A stretch of DNA of 64,000 nucleotides. It comes from JBFGCA01 sp041567315 (GTDB lineage Bacteria > Acidobacteriota > Thermoanaerobaculia > Multivoradales > JAHEKO01). The DNA lies in assembly GCA_041567315.1 (NCBI GenBank), contig JBFGCA010000001.1, positions 52,980 through 116,979 on the forward strand. The letters are read 5' to 3'. The position numbers and the translations under genes are program-made. Positions 1 through 8,526 of the stretch are shown piece by piece (the first letter of the stretch is position 1; every line of letters begins with the position of its first letter). The notes under the pieces were generated by a model. The model saw only the letters and a program-made list of their open reading frames with translations. It did not search any database and had not been told where the DNA came from.

Positions 1-2309
1 CCCGCGAGCGGTTTGGCGGCCTCGAGGACGGCCGCGGGCTGATCTACGTGCTCAACGGCGAGCCGGCCTCGATCGAGGCCACCGACTGCGGTTTCATGAC
101 CTGGCCGCTGGAGTTCTGGCGCTACAGCTACAGCGAGGTGGTGGGCCGCGGCTTCCACCTCATCTTCTACCAGCCCTGGGACGAGGGCCCGTTCCGCATC
201 TGGCGGCCGGCCGAGGGCACCGGCATCCTGATCAAGAACACCCGCTACGCCATGGACACCTTCGAGGACTCGATGCTGATCTGGTGCGCCGAGATGTACG
301 ACGACGTCGACTATCTGCTCGCGATCTTCCGCGACGTGGAGCACGAGGGGCCGGAAGGGGTGCTCGAGGCCGAGCGGCCGCCGGCGCCGGCCGACCCCGA
401 GTGGCTGGCGACCTTCCGCGCCTACTCGACCGACGCCGCAGCCGGCGAGCCGCTCTCCGCCCGCCTCGAGGTGGCCTTCCCGGGGCGGCACCGGAGCCGG
501 GTGGTGGTCGAGGGGGTCGTCCTGGTGGCGGCGAGTGAGACCCCGCCCTCCGAGCCCGCTCTGCCCGAAGCCGGCGCGCACTTCCCCGCGACCGGCGATG
601 GCGAACCGGCAGCCTCGGCCGAGGGCATCTCCGCCGGTGCCGCCGGCGATGCTGCCGAGCCCACCGTCGCCGCCTTCCAGATCACCGGCGAGGTGCTGCG
701 CGGCAGCGAGCTGTTCGAATCGTTCCGCTACCGCTACGACCTGCCGGTGGTCGCGGGCCGTTCTAACGAGCTGCCGCTGGCCTTCGAGCGCTACCTGCGG
801 CCCGGCTCCTACCGGCTGATCGTCAAGGTCGAAGACCTCGGCGGCGGCCGCGTCTTCCGCGAGGAGCGCGAGATCGAGGTGCCGGAGCTCGACGCGGTGG
901 CGGCCACCCGGCCCGATGAGGAGTCACTGGCCAGCGACGACCTGGCCGACCAGCCTGCCGACCCGGCGAGCACCGAGCCACTGCCGGCGGCCAGCATCCG
1001 CCTCCACTCCCCCGGCGAGATCCGCTCCGGGTACGTCCGCTTCGACGCCCAGGCGAGCGGCGAGGCGATCCGCAAGGTCACCTTCCTGCTCGACGGCCGG
1101 GCGGTCCTGAGCAAGACCCGGCCGCCCTACAGCGTCGAGCTCGACCTCGGCCCGGTGCCGCTGGCCCACACCCTGAGGGTCAACGCCTACGACGAGGGCG
1201 GCCGCCGGATCGCCACCGACGAGATTCTGATCAACCCCGGCGAGCACGCCTTCGCGCTCCGCATCGTCGAGCCCGAAAACGGCACCAGCCACCGCGACCG
1301 GGTGCGGGTGCGGGCCGAGGCGCGGGTGCCAGAAGGCGAGCGCGTCGAGCAGGTCGAGATCTTCGTCGACGAACGGCGCGCCGCCACCCTCTTCCAGCCG
1401 CCCTACGTGCAGACCGTCGAGCTGCCCGGCACCGGCGAGCTGGCCTTCATCCGGGCGGTGGCCTCGCTGGCCGACGGCAACTCGACCGAGGACCTGGTGC
1501 TGCTCAACGTCCCCGGCTTCACCGAGGCGGTCGAGGTGCGGATGGTCGAGCTGTACGTGACCGCCGTCGACGGCGCCGGGCGGGCGGTCCGCGACCTGGA
1601 GCGCGGCGACCTCCAGGTGCTCGAGGACGGCGCCGCCCAGGAGCTGCTGCGCTTCGAGCGGCTCGACGACCTGCCGATCTACGCCGTCCTGCTGGTCGAC
1701 ACCTCGGCCTCGATGCTCGAGCAGCTCGAAGAGGTGCAGCGCGTCGCCCGCCGCTTCTTCGAGGAGACGCTGGCCCCCCGCGACCGGGCGGCGATCATCA
1801 CCTTCAGCGAGCGCCCCCGGGTGGTCACCAAGTTCACCAGCGACGCCGGCGCCCTGGGCCGGGGTCTGGCCGGCCTGCGCGCCGAGCGCGGCACGGCGCT
1901 CTTCGACAGCCTGGTCTTCGCGCTCTACCACTTCCAGGGCATCCGCGGCCAGAAGGCGCTGATCGTGCTCTCGGACGGCAAGGACCAGCGCAGCGAGCGC
2001 ACCTTCGAAGAGGCCCTCGACTACGCCCGCACCGCCGACGTCACCGTCTACAGCATCGGCCTCAAGGTCACCGGCCGCGCCCGCAGCCAGCTCGTCCGCC
2101 TGGCCGAGGAGACCGGCGGCCGTGCCTTCATCGCCAAGACCGTCGACGAGCTGGGCGCCTTCTACGAAGCCATCCAGCGCGACCTCCGCTCCCGCTACCT
2201 GCTCGCCTACCAGGCCCCCGATCCCGGCCGCCCCGGCCTGCGCTCGATCGAAGTCCGCACCACCCGCCCCGGCGTCGAGCCCCGCACCCGCACGGGCTAC
2301 CTGCCCTGA
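1..2309 (+). CDS. GWxTD-like / VWFA-related domain protein (5' end outside window)
   Basis: The reading frame is open from base 3, so the true start lies upstream of the window. The first visible residues, with the stretch DGRGLIYVLNGEP, resemble the GWxTD domain found in Acidobacteriota and Bacteroidota surface proteins. Bacterial Ig-like segments follow. The C-terminal third is a von Willebrand A domain of the acidobacterial VWFA-related type, introduced by a segment around base 1550-1650 that ends in VLEDG. The metal-binding MIDAS motif is intact: DTSAS at about base 1698, a Thr at about 1891, and SDGKD at about 1972. Such proteins are usually exported and bind partners through a metal ion. 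The GTG at 48 is in frame but lies inside the conserved motif and is not the start. No partner gene is visible. The VWA call is firm and the GWxTD call is good. Confidence 0.85.
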   Translation, partial: RERFGGLEDGRGLIYVLNGEPASIEATDCGFMTWPLEFWRYSYSEVVGRGFHLIFYQPWDEGPFRIWRPAEGTGILIKNTRYAMDTFEDSMLIWCAEMYDDVDYLLAIFRDVEHEGPEGVLEAERPPAPADPEWLATFRAYSTDAAAGEPLSARLEVAFPGRHRSRVVVEGVVLVAASETPPSEPALPEAGAHFPATGDGEPAASAEGISAGAAGDAAEPTVAAFQITGEVLRGSELFESFRYRYDLPVVAGRSNELPLAFERYLRPGSYRLIVKVEDLGGGRVFREEREIEVPELDAVAATRPDEESLASDDLADQPADPASTEPLPAASIRLHSPGEIRSGYVRFDAQASGEAIRKVTFLLDGRAVLSKTRPPYSVELDLGPVPLAHTLRVNAYDEGGRRIATDEILINPGEHAFALRIVEPENGTSHRDRVRVRAEARVPEGERVEQVEIFVDERRAATLFQPPYVQTVELPGTGELAFIRAVASLADGNSTEDLVLLNVPGFTEAVEVRMVELYVTAVDGAGRAVRDLERGDLQVLEDGAAQELLRFERLDDLPIYAVLLVDTSASMLEQLEEVQRVARRFFEETLAPRDRAAIITFSERPRVVTKFTSDAGALGRGLAGLRAERGTALFDSLVFALYHFQGIRGQKALIVLSDGKDQRSERTFEEALDYARTADVTVYSIGLKVTGRARSQLVRLAEETGGRAFIAKTVDELGAFYEAIQRDLRSRYLLAYQAPDPGRPGLRSIEVRTTRPGVEPRTRTGYLP

Positions 2310-2699
2310 GCCGAAACCGGCTGCTTCCGAGCAAGACCGTGCGGCTCAGGACAACCGAGTTCGGTTCGAAGAAGAGAACCAGGTAGGGCGTGGCAGGCGC
2401 CGGCGCAGTGAGACGGCAGAAGGCCGTGGGTTAAGCGCCGCCGCAGCCTGCAACCGGGGCAAGCCGCCGTAGGGAGCCAGCCCGCGCCCGGAGCCGGCAG
2501 CCCGTGCCGGTTTCCCGCCGAGCCGGCTGGCGGCGCCTCTGCGGCTCTGCCACTCCGCCAGGAAATGCCGCTCCGCGCCTGGCTAAGCGACGCCTACGAT
2601 CCGGACCCACCGCACTCGCCAGCCCCTCCGGCATCCGTCAGCAGCGCCGCCCTACCTGATACTGAGCGGTCCTGGGACCGCCAGGTATGCTGCCCAGCG
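2310..2699. other. 390-nt intergenic region without a recognisable gene
   Basis: I see no open frame with coding character on either strand. The segment GGTTCGAA near 2371 looks like a tRNA T-loop, but no acceptor or anticodon arm can be built around it. The only clear structure is the inverted repeat at 2653-2687 just before the next gene. Confidence 0.5.
2653..2687 (+). promoter_or_regulatory. Inverted repeat overlapping a likely -10 box
   Basis: TACCTG at 2653-2658 pairs perfectly with CAGGTA at 2682-2687, and inside it GCGGTCC (2666-2672) pairs with GGACCGC (2675-2681). A seven-base bulge lies on one side. The right arm overlaps TATGCT (2685-2690), a plausible -10 box nine bases before the ATG at 2700. 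This geometry fits an operator. It could also be a DNA cruciform or the remnant of a hairpin. No regulator is identified. Confidence 0.35.
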
Positions 2700-4049
2700 A
2701 TGACGGGCACGGTGCTCGGAACTTTGCTGATTTCGATAGTGGCGCTGCTCGGGCATGGAGTGGCCCGGGCTGCGGAGGCCCGGGGCGACGCGATGGATCA
2801 CTGGCCGCAGTGGCGGGGGCCGCTGGGGACCGGGGCGGCACCGCGGGGGGAGCCGCCGGTGGAATGGGGCGAGGGGCGGAACGTGCGTTGGCGGGTGGCG
2901 CTGCCCGGGCTGGGGCACTCGACGCCGGTGGTCTGGGGGGAGCGCGTGTTCCTGACCAGTGCGGTGGAGGCCGGGGTGGCGGAGGGCTCGCCGGAGCCCA
3001 TGGCGCCCGGGGCGCACGACAACCTGGCGCCGGCGCAGGTGCTCGACTTCGTGGTGCTGGCGGTCGACCGGCGGAGCGGCGAGATCGCCTGGCGGCGGAC
3101 GGTGCGGAGCGAGCGGCCCCACGAGGGGACCCACGCGACGGGGAGCTGGGCCTCGGCCTCGCCGGTGACCGACGGCGAGCGGGTGTTCGCGTTCTTCGGG
3201 TCGCGGGGATTGTATGCACTGGATCTCGACGGGGCGCCGCTGTGGGAGCGCGACCTGGGCGACATGGAGACCTTCCACGGGCACGGCGAGGGCAGCTCGC
3301 CGGCGCTCTGGGGCGACACCCTGATCGTCAACTGGGACCATCAGGGCGACTCGTTCCTGGTGGCGCTCGACAAGCGGAGCGGCGAGGAGCGGTGGCGGGC
3401 CGGGCGCGACGAGATCACCTCCTGGTCGTCGCCGCTGGTGGTCGAGCACCAGGGGCGGCCGCAGGTGGTGGTGGGCGCCACCCGGCGGGTGCGGAGCTAC
3501 GACCTGGCCGACGGCCGGCTGCTCTGGGAGAGCGCCGGGCTGTCACGCAACGTGGTGGCCTCGCCGGTGGCGGGCGACGGGCTGGTCCACGTCGCCAGCA
3601 GCTATGACTTCCAGGCGATGCTGGCGATCCGGCTGGCGGCGGCGAGCGGCGAGGTCACCGGCACCGAAGCGGTGGCCTGGCGCCGCGATCGCGACACGCC
3701 CTACGTGCCGTCGCCGGTGCTCGCGGACGGGACGCTGTGTTTCCTGAAGCACCTCTCCGGCATCCTGACCTGCGTCGAGGCGGCGACAGGCAGGACGCTC
3801 AGCGGCCCGCGGCGGCTGCCGGAGGTCGACCGCGTCTTCGCCTCGCCGGTCGCCGCCGCCGGCCGGCTCTACGTCGCCGGGCGCAACGGAGCGACCGCCG
3901 TCGTGGAGCTGGGCGGCGAGTTCGAGGTGCTGGCGGTCAACCGGCTCGACGACTCGTTCTCGGCCTCGCCGGCGGTTGCGGGCCGCGAGCTTCTGCTGCG
4001 CGGACAGCGCTACTTGTACAGCCTGGCTGAGAAAGCCTCGTCTCCATGA
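2700..4049 (+). CDS. Secreted PQQ-like beta-propeller repeat protein
   Basis: The protein has 449 residues. I chose the ATG at 2700 because it begins a signal peptide with a hydrophobic stretch ending at about residue 24 (VARAAEA); the longer in-frame start at 2565 would bury it. The segment WPQWRGPLGTG directly after the signal is typical of the large family of exported PQQ_2-type propellers, together with repeats of the W-R-x-D and ALDxxSGEExW kind. These propellers are related in fold to quinoprotein dehydrogenases, but this one lacks a recognisable PQQ or calcium site, so a scaffold or binding role in the envelope is as likely as catalysis. There is no Shine-Dalgarno sequence; the TATGCT box nine bases upstream suggests a leaderless mRNA. 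The M14 peptidase gene follows after 57 bases on the same strand. Confidence 0.82.
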   Translation: MTGTVLGTLLISIVALLGHGVARAAEARGDAMDHWPQWRGPLGTGAAPRGEPPVEWGEGRNVRWRVALPGLGHSTPVVWGERVFLTSAVEAGVAEGSPEPMAPGAHDNLAPAQVLDFVVLAVDRRSGEIAWRRTVRSERPHEGTHATGSWASASPVTDGERVFAFFGSRGLYALDLDGAPLWERDLGDMETFHGHGEGSSPALWGDTLIVNWDHQGDSFLVALDKRSGEERWRAGRDEITSWSSPLVVEHQGRPQVVVGATRRVRSYDLADGRLLWESAGLSRNVVASPVAGDGLVHVASSYDFQAMLAIRLAAASGEVTGTEAVAWRRDRDTPYVPSPVLADGTLCFLKHLSGILTCVEAATGRTLSGPRRLPEVDRVFASPVAAAGRLYVAGRNGATAVVELGGEFEVLAVNRLDDSFSASPAVAGRELLLRGQRYLYSLAEKASSP

Positions 4050-4106
4050 ACCAGCCGGACCTCCGGCTCTCACAGCCAGGATCGTGAGCGAGGGCCCGGG
4101 GCGGAG

Positions 4107-5210
4107 TTGACGAAGCTCGAACTCCCGACCGAGGAGATTGTCGGACCGTCGACGGCGGCGGCACCGACCGGGGCGCCGCGGCCGCCGCTCGAGCCGCTGC
4201 CCGGGCAGTCGCGGGAGGGCCGGCCGATCGGGGCTGCGCGGCTGGGGCGCGGGGCGGTCCGCGTCAGCCTGATCGGCGGCTGCCACGCCGACGAGCCGGT
4301 GGGACCGGCGATGCTGGAACGGCTGGCGGGCCATCTGGCGGCCCGGCCGGCCGGCGACCGGCTGCTCGAGCGCATCACCTGGTTCATCGTGCCGCACGTC
4401 AACCCGGACGGTGCGGCCCGCAACGCCGCGTGGACCACCGAGACGGTCGAGACAGTCGATCAATCCGGCGCGCCCGACCGCGGCTACGACCTCGCCGCCT
4501 ACGCCCGGCACGTGGTCCGCGAGCTGCCCGGCGACGACGTCGAGTTCGGCTTCCCGCGCGGGGCCGACGACCATGGGGCGCGGCCCGAGAACCGGGCGGT
4601 GGCCGGGTTCCTGGCGCCCGGCGCGCCGTTCGGGCTCCACGCCAGCTTCCACGGGATGAGCTTCGCGCCGGGGCCATGGTTCCTGCTCGAGAAGGCCTGG
4701 ATCGATCGCACCGGCGAGCTGCGCGAGCGGCTGCGGCGGCGGGTCCGCGAGCTGGGCTACCCGCTCTTCGACCCCGACCGCGGCGGCGAGAAGGGCTTCA
4801 CGCGGATCGACGCCGGCTTCACGACCCGGCCGGACTCTCGGGCGATGGCGGACCACTTCGAGACGCAGGGCGACCCGGCGACGGCGGCCAGGTTCCGCCC
4901 CAGCTCGATGGAGTACGTGCGTGGTCTAGGCGGCGACCCGCTGACCCTGGTCTCGGAGATGCCGCTGTTCCTGCTGCCGGCCGAAGGCGAGCCCAGCCGC
5001 ACGGCGGACCGGCCTAGCTTCCGCCTGGGGACCGCCGGCCGCCTCGAGCTCCACGCCTGGCTGGCCCGGCTGGCCGCCGAACGGGGCCCCGAGGGCCTGC
5101 GCAGGGAAGCCGCCCGCCAGGGCATCCGGCCGATGCCGATCCGCGACCAGATGCGCCTCCAGCTCGCCTATCTTGAGGCGGCGCTCGGCGCGGTGCTCGA
5201 TGCGGCCTGA
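4107..5210 (+). CDS. M14-family zinc carboxypeptidase-like protein
   Basis: This 367-residue protein starts at a TTG. The core shows the M14 zinc site: HADE (the H-x-x-E ligand pair) in LIGGCHADEP, an NPDG segment, a later LHASFHG that supplies the third ligand His, and SEMP as the likely catalytic Glu. The enzyme is expected to remove C-terminal or cell-wall-derived amino acids. No signal peptide is evident, so a cytoplasmic location is likely. The region between the ligands is shorter than in digestive carboxypeptidases and resembles bacterial M14 peptidases with a reduced fold. It lies 57 bases after the propeller gene on the same strand. The start codon is uncertain because no good Shine-Dalgarno sequence precedes it; conserved sequence begins only around residue 30. 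Confidence 0.78.
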   Translation: MTKLELPTEEIVGPSTAAAPTGAPRPPLEPLPGQSREGRPIGAARLGRGAVRVSLIGGCHADEPVGPAMLERLAGHLAARPAGDRLLERITWFIVPHVNPDGAARNAAWTTETVETVDQSGAPDRGYDLAAYARHVVRELPGDDVEFGFPRGADDHGARPENRAVAGFLAPGAPFGLHASFHGMSFAPGPWFLLEKAWIDRTGELRERLRRRVRELGYPLFDPDRGGEKGFTRIDAGFTTRPDSRAMADHFETQGDPATAARFRPSSMEYVRGLGGDPLTLVSEMPLFLLPAEGEPSRTADRPSFRLGTAGRLELHAWLARLAAERGPEGLRREAARQGIRPMPIRDQMRLQLAYLEAALGAVLDAA

Positions 5211-5336
5211 ATTTTGCCTGGCCAGCTCGCCGATGCGGACTCTCGCCGCGTGCTTTTCTCCTACCTGGTCCTCTTGCCGGGACTGCGCTGACTCGATTGG
5301 ACCGCCCGAGACCCGGCGGGCGCGACAGGCTGGTCC

Positions 5337-6647
5337 CTACCCCGGCTCCACCGCCTCGGCGCGGCGCTCACGAGGCACGACGGTCAGCACCCACAGGACG
5401 CCGCAGCCGATCTGGAGCAGCGCGAAGACGGCGATGGCGGCCCGCAGGTCGAGCCGCCCGGCCTCGAGCAGCAGGCTGGCGGCGAAGATCGAGACCGAGT
5501 CGACGGCCATGATCAGCAGCCACTCGGTCGAGAAAACGCGGCCGCGGAAGCGGTCCTCGGTGCGCTTCTGGAGCAGCACCGACGAGGCCACCCAGTTGGC
5601 GCCGCTGGGGGCGTGGGCGAGCAGCACCAGCGCGATCAGCCACCAGCCCCAGGGGACGGCACCCACCCCCAGGTAGAAGGCGCCGCTGGCGGCGATTCCG
5701 AGTCCTATCATCAGCGGCCAGCGCCGCTCGTCGGGCAGCCAGGCGCGCACCGCGATCGGCCCCACCCCGGTGCCCAGACCGCGGGCGGCGAACAGCAGAC
5801 CCAGCGCCCCGGCCGCGCGCTCGGGAGCGACCTGCTCGCAGAGCAGCGCCAGCATGTAGACCAGCGCCGCGCCCCCCAGCCCCCAGCACGGCTTGGCGAG
5901 GATAATCCGGCCGACCGCCGGGCGCGCCCGGAGGTGGCGCCAGCCGGCGGCGACGTCGTCGAGCACCCGGCGCAGGCTGGCCTCGCTGCCCTCGTCGGTC
6001 TGCTGGGGGATCGCCGCCCGGAAGACGAAGAAGGCCGACACCAGGTAGGTCAGGCTGTCGAGCACGAAGACCGCCCGGATCCCCAGCCACTCGGTGACCA
6101 CGCCGCCCAGCGCCGCGCCCACTGCCAGCAGCGACGACCAGGTGGCCGAGGACAGGGCGTTGGCGGTCAGCAGCTCGCGCTGGCTGGTGATGTTGGGGAT
6201 CGAGGCGCTGCGGGCCGGCACGAAGACCGCGCCGATCATCACCTGGAGCGAAGAGAGGACGTAGACCAGCGGCATCTCGCCGGGCTCGTCGACCAGCAGG
6301 AAGCCCAGCACCACTACCGCCCGCGCCAGATCGGAGGCAATCATCAGCCGCCGCCGGTTGAAGCGGTCGTTGAGGTAGCCGGCGAGCGGCGCGGCCAGCG
6401 CCCAGGGGAGCATCTTGGTCAGGAAGACCAGCCCCAGGGCGAACGGCGAGCCGGTGAGCTGCCGGACCAGGGTGTAGAGGGCGATGGTGTTGAACCAGTC
6501 GCCCAGCAGCGAGGCCACGTCGGCGATCCACAGCCGCCGGTAGGCGCGGTTGGTCCGCAGCAGCTCGAGATAGCCGGCCTGGGGCGGGCCCGGATCGGCG
6601 ATAATTCCGGCGCCGGCCGCCGGCTCGCCCGCTTCGCTTTGCGCCAT
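5337..6647 (-). CDS. MFS transporter (EntS/MFS_3-like)
   Basis: This 436-residue integral membrane protein has about twelve hydrophobic segments. Its N-terminal half carries the hallmark of the MFS_3 (EntS-like) exporters: a FxxLW-x-D-x-x-S-x-x-GDWF first helix and the loop GYLNDRFNRRRLM, equivalent to MFS motif A. Family members export siderophores or drugs, but the substrate cannot be read from the sequence. No siderophore genes are nearby. Its ATG overlaps the ATG of the divergent zincin gene by two bases (the shared CATG at 6645-6648), so no conventional promoter or ribosome-binding site fits between them. Conserved sequence begins about 25 residues in, so a later start is possible. Confidence 0.85.
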   Translation of the reverse strand: MAQSEAGEPAAGAGIIADPGPPQAGYLELLRTNRAYRRLWIADVASLLGDWFNTIALYTLVRQLTGSPFALGLVFLTKMLPWALAAPLAGYLNDRFNRRRLMIASDLARAVVVLGFLLVDEPGEMPLVYVLSSLQVMIGAVFVPARSASIPNITSQRELLTANALSSATWSSLLAVGAALGGVVTEWLGIRAVFVLDSLTYLVSAFFVFRAAIPQQTDEGSEASLRRVLDDVAAGWRHLRARPAVGRIILAKPCWGLGGAALVYMLALLCEQVAPERAAGALGLLFAARGLGTGVGPIAVRAWLPDERRWPLMIGLGIAASGAFYLGVGAVPWGWWLIALVLLAHAPSGANWVASSVLLQKRTEDRFRGRVFSTEWLLIMAVDSVSIFAASLLLEAGRLDLRAAIAVFALLQIGCGVLWVLTVVPRERRAEAVEPG

Positions 6648-7008
6648 GCGTGTCTCGCGTCAGGAGTTCGAAGATCTGGTGGTCCGCGCCCTCGACGGCC
6701 TGCCACCCGAGTTCGCCCGTCTGGTCGAGAACCTGGCGGTGGTGGTCGAGGAGGAGCCGACCGACGAGGACCTGGAGGAGGTGGGGCTCGACCCCGAGGT
6801 GGACGAGCTGTTCGGCCTCTACCAGGGGGTGCCGCTCGGCGAGCGCGACTCCTTCTATCAGGCGCTGCCCGACCGGGTCGTCATCTACCGCGGACCCATC
6901 CTACGCGCCTGCCGCTCGCGCCGCGAGGTGATCCGCGAGGTCCGCGACACGGTGGTCCACGAGCTGGGCCACCACTTCGGGCTCGGCGAGGAGGAGATGC
7001 CCTACTGA
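6646..7008 (+). CDS. Zincin-like metallopeptidase (Zincin_1, DUF1025 family)
   Basis: This is a small protein of 120 residues, the usual family size. It contains HELGHHFGL near the C-terminus, the HExxH zinc site, preceded by the family pattern of an acidic middle region and IYRGPIL. The N-terminus (MRVSRQEFEDLV) agrees with family starts, so the ATG at 6646 is well supported. Zincin_1 proteins are widespread in Actinobacteria and other high-GC phyla; their substrates are unknown. There is no signal peptide. The start codon overlaps that of the divergent MFS gene, and no Shine-Dalgarno sequence is present, which suggests leaderless translation or a promoter inside the neighbour. Confidence 0.85.
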   Translation: MRVSRQEFEDLVVRALDGLPPEFARLVENLAVVVEEEPTDEDLEEVGLDPEVDELFGLYQGVPLGERDSFYQALPDRVVIYRGPILRACRSRREVIREVRDTVVHELGHHFGLGEEEMPY

Positions 7009-7033
7009 GCCCGCGCCGGAGCGGCCGCCGGCG

Positions 7034-7591
7034 CTAGTTTCCGCCCGCCGGCGGACCCGAGTTGAAGCGCTCGAGCATCAGCGGGGTGATGTCGAGCCGC
7101 TCGCCGACCATCAGGACGACGCCGGGCACCCGGTTGAGGATCAGGTCGAAGCCCATCTCCTGGCGGACCTGCTCGAAGACCGGCTCCAGCTCGCGCTCGA
7201 TCTCGCGCAGCGCCTCGTCCTGGATCTTCTTGCCCTCGCGCTGCTTGTCGTCGCGGAAACGGCGCAGCGCGATCATGGCGTCCTCGTACTCCTTGTTGAG
7301 CTCGGTGAGCCGCTCCTCGGAGAGGGTGAGCTGGCCGTCCTCCATCCGCTTGCGGATCTCCTGGGCCTTGGCAGCCATGCCCTCGCCTTCGGTCTGCACG
7401 TCCTTCTGGAACTTGTCCAGGCGCTCCTGGAGCGCCTTGCCGCGGGCCGAGCGGGCGACCAGCACGTCGAGGTCGACGACCGCCACCCGCAGCGGCTGCT
7501 CCTGCGCCGGCAGCGCCCCGGGGGCCGCCAGGATGGCCGCCGCCGCCAGCGCCAGCGGGCCTGCGATATGTGAAAGCGCTCTCATCGACAT
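7034..7591 (-). CDS. OmpH/Skp-family periplasmic chaperone-like protein
   Basis: The protein has 185 residues with a signal peptide ending near ALPAQE, then VAVVDLDVLVARS, the start of the OmpH/Skp fold. A long charged coiled-coil region of about 90 residues follows, and the C-terminus contains DLILNR, another family mark. Skp-type chaperones hold unfolded outer-membrane proteins in the periplasm. I chose the ATG at 7591 because AGGAGAGGAAG precedes it directly; a longer frame starts at 7687 but would precede the signal peptide with 32 unlikely residues. Unlike in proteobacteria, no bamA or lpxD gene adjoins it. The zincin gene converges on it from the other side. Confidence 0.88.
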   Translation of the reverse strand: MSMRALSHIAGPLALAAAAILAAPGALPAQEQPLRVAVVDLDVLVARSARGKALQERLDKFQKDVQTEGEGMAAKAQEIRKRMEDGQLTLSEERLTELNKEYEDAMIALRRFRDDKQREGKKIQDEALREIERELEPVFEQVRQEMGFDLILNRVPGVVLMVGERLDITPLMLERFNSGPPAGGN

Positions 7592-7694
7592 TCTTCCTCT
7601 CCTGGATCTCCGGACGAAACGAAGCTGTGGGTGGTCGGGTACTTCGGCGCGGGACACCGCCCGCGGAGCGTGCAACTTGCGGGCCACCGCTACT

Positions 7695-8402
7695 CTACCC
7701 CAGCAGCCGGCGCTCCAGGGCGTGGAAGTCGCGGAACTCGTGCGCCGCCGCCGGGCGGCGCGCCACCTTGAGCGCGAAGGGCACGCCCAGGAGCCGGGCG
7801 CAGGCGCCGTCGCGCTCTTCGCGGTCGCCGACCATCAACACCGCCTCGGGCGCTACTCCGGCCAGCTCCAGGATCCGCTCCAGCCCGGCCGGATGGGGCT
7901 TGAGGCGGTCGACCTCGGGATCCTCGGCCGAGACCGCGAGATCGGCCTCCAGCCCGAGGGCGGCCAGTTTGGCGTCCACCGCGTAGTCGGACAGCACCGC
8001 CACCCGGCGGCCGGCGGCGCGCAGCCGGGCGATCAGGCCCTCGACCCCGGCGAAGCGGCAGCCGCGCAGCAGCGCCAGCGGCCGGCGGTGGATCCACTCG
8101 GCGACCGCCGCCTCGACCGCCGCCGGCTCCACCCCAAGCCGGCGAGCCGGGCGCTCGTACTGCAGGCGGCGGATGCCGGCGGCCTCCTCGCCGGCCAGCT
8201 CCTCCCGGCAGCGCCGGAAGTGGACCAGCAGGCGCGCCTCGGCGGCCGTCGCCCGCGGCCGCCGCAGCAGACTGCCGAGCAGCGCCGCCACCACCCGCCG
8301 GCGCAGCCGCGCCTGGTCGTAGAGCGTACCGTCGAGGTCGAACACCACCAGCCGGACGCGCTCCGGGTCGACCGCCGGCCGCGGCGCCGCACCCTCCGTC
8401 AT
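7695..8402 (-). CDS. HAD-superfamily phosphatase
   Basis: This 235-residue protein carries all four HAD motifs: FDLDGTLYD (motif I nucleophile and acid/base Asp), VLSDY (motif II), KPHP (motif III Lys) and GDREERDG (motif IV acidic pair). The cap region between motifs I and II is helical and Arg-rich. The substrate is unknown. It lies directly downstream of the UbiA prenyltransferase on the same strand. UbiA-HAD pairings and fusions are known, and a phosphatase is needed after decaprenylphosphoryl-phosphoribose synthesis, so a joint lipid-carrier role is a reasonable inference. The ATG at 8402 is chosen because the fold begins about 16 residues later; no good Shine-Dalgarno sequence is present. 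Confidence 0.82.
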   Translation of the reverse strand: MTEGAAPRPAVDPERVRLVVFDLDGTLYDQARLRRRVVAALLGSLLRRPRATAAEARLLVHFRRCREELAGEEAAGIRRLQYERPARRLGVEPAAVEAAVAEWIHRRPLALLRGCRFAGVEGLIARLRAAGRRVAVLSDYAVDAKLAALGLEADLAVSAEDPEVDRLKPHPAGLERILELAGVAPEAVLMVGDREERDGACARLLGVPFALKVARRPAAAHEFRDFHALERRLLG

Positions 8403-8438
8403 CGCCCGCGTTCCACGACCCGCCTGCACCAGCCCCAG

Positions 8439-8513
8439 TCTCCGAGGTGCCAATTCCCGACGTGCCCGTTCCCGACGTGCCCGTTCCCGAGGTACCGATT
8501 CCCGAGCCGCCGG
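8439..8513. repeat. 15-nt tandem repeat, five units
   Basis: Five head-to-tail 15-base units lie in the gap between the UbiA and HAD genes. Units two and three (8454-8468 and 8469-8483, TTCCCGACGTGCCCG) are identical; the first, fourth and fifth are degenerate. The array is not a multiple of known operator spacing and has no dyad symmetry. It lies between two co-oriented genes and may be a slippage-prone spacer, a protein-binding array, or read-through coding sequence. Confidence 0.75.
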
Positions 8514-8526
8514 ACCGGCGCCGCGG

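Noticed and set aside
2355..2400. Possible tRNA because of GGTTCGAA
   Set aside because: No acceptor stem, anticodon arm or conserved D-loop can be fitted around it.
8439..8513. CRISPR array
   Set aside because: Units are only 15 nt, directly adjacent with no spacers, and there are no cas genes.
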